This document shows positions 60,489 through 64,000 of a stretch of 64,000 bases of DNA, one piece after another; positions within the stretch are counted from its first letter, which is position 1, and each line of letters starts with the position of its first letter. The DNA lies in the NCBI RefSeq assembly GCF_021249345.1, contig NZ_CP089588.1, positions 806,001-870,000 on the forward strand, in the 5' to 3' direction. The position numbers and the translations under genes were made by a program. This stretch comes from Halobacterium wangiae (GTDB taxonomy: Archaea; Halobacteriota; Halobacteria; Halobacteriales; Halobacteriaceae). The notes under the pieces were generated by a model. The model was not told where the DNA came from. It worked only from the letters and a program-made list of their open reading frames with translations, and did not search any database.

Positions 60489-61520
60489 CTACTCTCCGAC
60501 GAGTTCCTCGTAGCGCGCGCCCGTCTGCTTCAGCGTCTGTTCGCTGTACAGTCGCTCGTGGTCGAACGGCAGGTACTCCGCGGCGAGTTCGTCGATCTTC
60601 GCGTCGACGGCGTCGCTCTCCCGGCCGTGGATCATCGTGAAGAGGTTGTACGGCCACTCCTGGTCGGGTCGCCGCGGGCGGTGGTAGCACAGCGTCACGT
60701 ACGGGAGTTGGCCGACGTCGACGCCGCGCTCGTTGAGTTCGTCGTCGGGGACGTCCCAGACGACCATGCAGTTGGCGTCGAAGCCCGTGACGACGTGGTT
60801 GACGATGCAGCCGACGCGCTTGATGCAGCCGTCGGTGAGCAGGCGCTCGACGGCGTCCAGGACGCTCTCGACGTCCGCGCCGATTTCGTCGGCGACGTCC
60901 CGGTAGGGGGTCGCGGACAGCGGGAAACCGTCCTGGATGGCCAGCAGCAACTCGGCGTCCAGTTCGGAGAGGTCGCCCGTCGCGTTCTCGCTGATGCGCG
61001 TCGCGGAGACGTCCGTGCTGTCCAGGCTCTCCCGTGCGAACCGGTCGGAGTTCACCACCGGGAACTCGAGGTCGATGTAGTAGTCCGTGAGCATCGGGAG
61101 GTTCAGCACCTCGCAGCCAGTGCGCTCTTCGATTTCCCGGAGTATCTCGTCGCGTCGCTCCCGGCTGCCGGCGGTGACCACGAACCACTGGTTGTACTCG
61201 TGGGCGCGCCGGTAGTTGTGGTTCACCTGCCGGTAGCCGTTGATGACGTCGGCCACCTCGTCGAAGCGGTCCTCGGGCGCCCGCACGGCGGCGAGCGTCG
61301 AGGAGCCGATGACCGGCGGGTTGAGCACGGCGCCGAACCGCCGGAAGACGCCCTCGTCGCTGAGCCGTTCCACGCGCTCGACGACGTCTGCCTCCGTCGT
61401 CCCGAGCGCCGCCGCGACGGCCTGGAAGGGACGCTCGCGGACGGGGAAGCCGCTCTGGTACTCGTCGACGAGGCGTGCGTCCGTGTCGTCGAGGCGTTCA
61501 CGCCAGTCCTCCGCAACCAT
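60489..61520 (-). CDS. Siroheme decarboxylase AhbA/AhbB-like fusion
   Basis: 343 residues made of two similar Lrp/AsnC-type halves (about 1-165 and 185-343). Each half starts with a winged helix (LVDEYQSGFPVRERPFQAVA; LLLAIQDGFPLSATPYRDVA), followed by an effector-binding sheet (YRRAHEYNQWFVV; YHRPRRPDQEWPYNLF). These GFPL starts and RRAHEYNQW are typical of AhbA/AhbB, which decarboxylate siroheme in the alternative heme route, rather than of an ordinary Lrp regulator. Fused AhbAB or NirDL forms occur in several prokaryotes. Misannotation as AsnC is common. Confidence 0.82.
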   Translation of the reverse strand: MVAEDWRERLDDTDARLVDEYQSGFPVRERPFQAVAAALGTTEADVVERVERLSDEGVFRRFGAVLNPPVIGSSTLAAVRAPEDRFDEVADVINGYRQVNHNYRRAHEYNQWFVVTAGSRERRDEILREIEERTGCEVLNLPMLTDYYIDLEFPVVNSDRFARESLDSTDVSATRISENATGDLSELDAELLLAIQDGFPLSATPYRDVADEIGADVESVLDAVERLLTDGCIKRVGCIVNHVVTGFDANCMVVWDVPDDELNERGVDVGQLPYVTLCYHRPRRPDQEWPYNLFTMIHGRESDAVDAKIDELAAEYLPFDHERLYSEQTLKQTGARYEELVGE

Positions 61521-61614
61521 TGGTCGGGCGTAGGGAGCACTGCGGTTACTGTCTACCGGTTCCGGCGCACGCGAACCGGGTGGATTTACCGTGGTGCGAT
61601 TCCAACCCCGAGAC

Positions 61615-62673
61615 ATGAGTGATTCGTACGGCGAGTGGCCGCTACAGCGCCTGATGACGGAGGTCGTCGGTTCTGGGCCGAAGTCCGCCGCGGACATGAC
61701 CCGCGAGCAAGCGACGGAGGCCTTCGAGCGCATCCTCGACCACGACCCGGACCCCACGACGCTGGGCGCGTTCTGGCTGGCCAACCGCTGGAAGCGCAAC
61801 GACGGCGAGGAACTCGGCGCGTACGTCGACGTGATGCGCCGTGACAGCGTCGTCACCGCCGAACCGGACGCCGACCCCGTGGACTGCGGCGCGAACTACG
61901 ACGGGAAGCAGTCGAGTGCGCTGCTCGGCGTCGCGGCCGGCGTCGTCGCGGCCGCCGGCGGCACGCCAATCGTCGTCCACTCCGGCGACCGCGTGCCGAC
62001 GCAGCAGGGCGACGCGTACAAGCACGTCCTCGACGAACTCGGCGTCCGCACCGAGCTCTCACCGGACGAGAGCGCGCGCATGGTCGACGAGGTGGGCTTC
62101 GGCTTCTACTACCAGCCGGAGTTCAACCCGGTCGTCGACGCGCTGTGGGACCGCCGCGAGAAGATGGGCGTCCGGACGTTCGTCAACACCGTCGAGACGC
62201 TCGGCAACCCCGCGAACGCCGACGTCCACCTCGGCTCGTTCTACCACCTCGCGTTCGCGAAGAAGATCGTCGAGACGGTCCGCGAGAGCGAGGCCGTCGG
62301 CTTCGACCGCGTCCTGATGTTCCAGGGGATGGAGGGGTACGACGACGTGCGCCCCGGGTCGACGACCGTCGCGGAGTGGTCCGCGGGCGGCGACGTCGAG
62401 GACTTCACCGTCGAGACGCCGGACTACGGGATGGACTTCGAGAGCGAGGACCTGCACGTCGACGACGTCGCCGTCGACTCCGCGGCGATCACGGCGGACG
62501 TGCTGGCCGGTGAGGAGCGCGGCCCGTTCGTGGACGCCGTGGCGCTCAACGCCGCCCTCCGCATGTACGCCGGCGAGGACGTCGACTCCATCGACGAGGG
62601 CGTCGAGGCGGCCCGCGAAGTTATCGCCGACGGCCGCGCCGAGTCGCTGCTCGCGGACCTCTGTGCGTTCTGA
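61615..62673 (+). CDS. TrpD-like phosphoribosyltransferase family protein
   Basis: 352 residues in the anthranilate phosphoribosyltransferase fold: an N-terminal helical domain (TREQATEAFERILDHDPDPTTLGAFWLANR) then the Rossmann part with GVAAGVVAAAGGTPIVVHSGD. Canonical TrpD has GTGGD and KHGNR; here DCGANYDGKQ and SGDRVPTQQG stand in their places, so it is probably a TrpD2-type paralogue with a different substrate. No other tryptophan genes are near. It is divergent from the siroheme decarboxylase gene. Confidence 0.85.
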   Translation: MSDSYGEWPLQRLMTEVVGSGPKSAADMTREQATEAFERILDHDPDPTTLGAFWLANRWKRNDGEELGAYVDVMRRDSVVTAEPDADPVDCGANYDGKQSSALLGVAAGVVAAAGGTPIVVHSGDRVPTQQGDAYKHVLDELGVRTELSPDESARMVDEVGFGFYYQPEFNPVVDALWDRREKMGVRTFVNTVETLGNPANADVHLGSFYHLAFAKKIVETVRESEAVGFDRVLMFQGMEGYDDVRPGSTTVAEWSAGGDVEDFTVETPDYGMDFESEDLHVDDVAVDSAAITADVLAGEERGPFVDAVALNAALRMYAGEDVDSIDEGVEAAREVIADGRAESLLADLCAF

Positions 62674-62712
62674 GGTCGGAACCACTTTGTGACAGCCGGC
62701 GAATCGGAGCGC

Positions 62713-63564
62713 ATGAGCGACGGCGACGGGTTCGACGTGCTGGCCGACGAGACCCGCGCCGGCATCGTCCGTGCGCTCGCGGTGGCGCGCCGCGACGACC
62801 CGCGGAACCCACACCGCTCGTTCTCCGAACTGCAGGACGACGTGGGGGCGACGGACTCCGGCCGGTTCAACTACCACCTCGGGAAGGTCAGGGGGCACTT
62901 CGTGACGCAGACAGAGGACGGCTACACGCTGTCGGCGGTCGGGCAGCGAGCAGCGGGCGCCATCCTCTCGGGGTCCTTCGACGACCCGCCGGAACACGAC
63001 CCCGTGGACCTCGACGAGGACTGCGGCCGCTGTGGCGAGCCAGTAACGGCGCAGTACGAGGACGGACTGCTCCTGGTGGGCTGTGAGAACGACCACAGGT
63101 TCGGGGACTCCCTGCCGCCCGCGACCATCGAGGAGAACACCCTCAGAGAGTCCATCGACGTCCTCGACGCGAAGATGCGCGGCGACGTCGAGCTGGCACG
63201 CCGGGGCGCCTGTCCGACGTGCTTCGGCCCGGTCGCGTGGTCGTTCCACCGGGACCTCGACCCCGAGGCCCCGGTCGAGCAGATCTACACCGCCGAGTGC
63301 CAGCAGTGCGGCCAGCAACTCGGCGTCCCACCGGGGTTAGTCGTCCACGACCACCCGGCGCTCGTCGCCGCCTACCGGGACGCCGGCGTGGACCTCCGCG
63401 AGCAACTCCTCTGGACCGTCGACTGCTGTCTCCCCGGGGCGTCGGAACTCGTCTCCGAGGACCCCGTCCGGGTCGCCATCGACGCCGGCCCGCACGGCGA
63501 CCAGCGGTTCGTCCTCGACGCCACCGCCGACGTCGTGACGGCACCGAACGACGCGAGTAGGTAG
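62713..63564 (+). CDS. ArsR-like winged-helix regulator with zinc ribbons
   Basis: 283 residues. The N-terminal 80 are a winged helix ([38 protein letters not shown]) of the haloarchaeal ArsR-like group. Downstream are cysteine pairs CGRCGE, CPTCFG and CQQCGQ that could hold one or two zinc ribbons. The C-terminal domain is uncharacterised. It follows the TrpD-like gene by 39 bp on the same strand, and may be co-transcribed. Confidence 0.85.
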   Translation: MSDGDGFDVLADETRAGIVRALAVARRDDPRNPHRSFSELQDDVGATDSGRFNYHLGKVRGHFVTQTEDGYTLSAVGQRAAGAILSGSFDDPPEHDPVDLDEDCGRCGEPVTAQYEDGLLLVGCENDHRFGDSLPPATIEENTLRESIDVLDAKMRGDVELARRGACPTCFGPVAWSFHRDLDPEAPVEQIYTAECQQCGQQLGVPPGLVVHDHPALVAAYRDAGVDLREQLLWTVDCCLPGASELVSEDPVRVAIDAGPHGDQRFVLDATADVVTAPNDASR

Positions 63565-63598
63565 CGTTATCCGCCCGGCGGTCGACCGTTCGGACTGT

Positions 63599-64000
63599 AT
63601 GACTATCCAGGCGACGCTCCACACGAGCGAAGGCGACATCGAGGTCGAACTGTACGACGACCGGGCCCCGCGGACGGTCGAGAACTTCGTCAACCTGGCG
63701 AAACACGACCCCGCGGCCAGCGACGACCCGGCCCCCGACACGCCCACGTGGGAGGACCCCGAGAGCGGCGAGGTCCGGGGCGACGCGCTGTACAACGACG
63801 TCAAGTTCCACCGCGTCATCGAGGGGTTCATGATCCAGGGTGGCGACCCGACGGAGACCGGTCGCGGCGGCCCCGGCTACCAGTTCGACGACGAGTTCCA
63901 CGACGACCTCCGCCACGACGGCCCCGGCGTGCTCTCGATGGCGAACTCCGGCCCGGACACGAACGGCTCGCAGTTCTTCGTCACGCTGGACGCCCAGCCA
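63599..64000 (+). CDS. Cyclophilin-type peptidyl-prolyl isomerase (partial)
   Basis: 134 residues visible; the gene runs off the window. [47 protein letters not shown] and NGSQFFVTL are the cyclophilin core, with the catalytic Arg in FHRVIEGF. It would speed proline isomerisation in the cytoplasm. An insertion of about 25 acidic residues ([20 protein letters not shown]) sits between the first helix and the core, a common haloarchaeal variation. Confidence 0.95.
   Translation, partial: MTIQATLHTSEGDIEVELYDDRAPRTVENFVNLAKHDPAASDDPAPDTPTWEDPESGEVRGDALYNDVKFHRVIEGFMIQGGDPTETGRGGPGYQFDDEFHDDLRHDGPGVLSMANSGPDTNGSQFFVTLDAQP

Overview
The window is haloarchaeal (class Halobacteria) chromosome. The coding DNA is GC-rich with strong G/C third positions, the proteins are acidic, many genes appear leaderless with a CTTTTT/TTTTA-type box about 22-35 nt before the start codon, and the families are typical of the class: archaeal HMG-CoA reductase, MptA, CetZ, DUF63, HalOD1, DUF7344, bat-type HTH, FxsA, TrmB, and Tat-exported lipoproteins with an RR motif and lipobox. 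The genus is not resolved. One tRNA gene is present, tRNA-Ile(GAT). No rRNA genes or CRISPR arrays were seen.

Layout. (1) 1-9450: a nucleoside/pentose-phosphate catabolic neighbourhood (uridine-phosphorylase-like enzyme, PfkB kinase, ribose-1,5-bisphosphate isomerase, DeoC) interleaved with two paralogous intracellular beta-propeller proteins, a DUF63 membrane protein, a PQQ-type propeller lipoprotein and a membrane-anchored spermidine-synthase-like protein. (2) 9504-18870: a 9.4-kb integrated element. It is bounded by a 15-bp direct repeat with a 13-bp inverted repeat just inside each end. It carries a tyrosine integrase at the left end, an HUH rolling-circle Rep at the right end, several small genes, and a block of regulators (two HalOD1 proteins, a DUF7344 winged helix, two tiny zinc ribbons, a bat-type HTH regulator). 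The target is intergenic, just upstream of the tRNA methylthiotransferase gene, not a tRNA. (3) 18899-28685: housekeeping genes: tRNA methylthiotransferase, a second nucleoside phosphorylase, CDF metal transporter, HIT protein, methionine aminopeptidase, degenerate NUDIX protein, isoaspartyl peptidase, CetZ. (4) 28770-38265: isocitrate dehydrogenase, a SUI1-like factor, a three-gene 2-oxoacid dehydrogenase operon without visible E2 core or E3, a CBS-domain protein, HMG-CoA reductase, thiamine-binding proteins. (5) 38323-51277: AAC(3)-fold protein, amidohydrolase, phosphoglycerate mutase, NurA, an ABC exporter pair, a lone NuoH, inositol monophosphatase, HerA, a universal stress protein. (6) 51601-64000: KaiC-like ATPase, NAD kinase, MptA, TrmB regulator, DUF255 thioredoxin-fold protein, FxsA, tRNA-Ile with an AT-richer tract behind it, an AhbA/AhbB-like fused siroheme decarboxylase, a TrpD-like protein, a winged-helix regulator and the start of a cyclophilin.

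The window's main points of interest are the rolling-circle integrative element with its regulator/zinc-ribbon cassettes and non-tRNA attachment site, the nucleoside-to-pentose-bisphosphate gene cluster, the incomplete 2-oxoacid dehydrogenase operon, and the NuoH gene found away from any other complex I gene. All functional calls come from reading motifs and family resemblance by eye; no database search was run.
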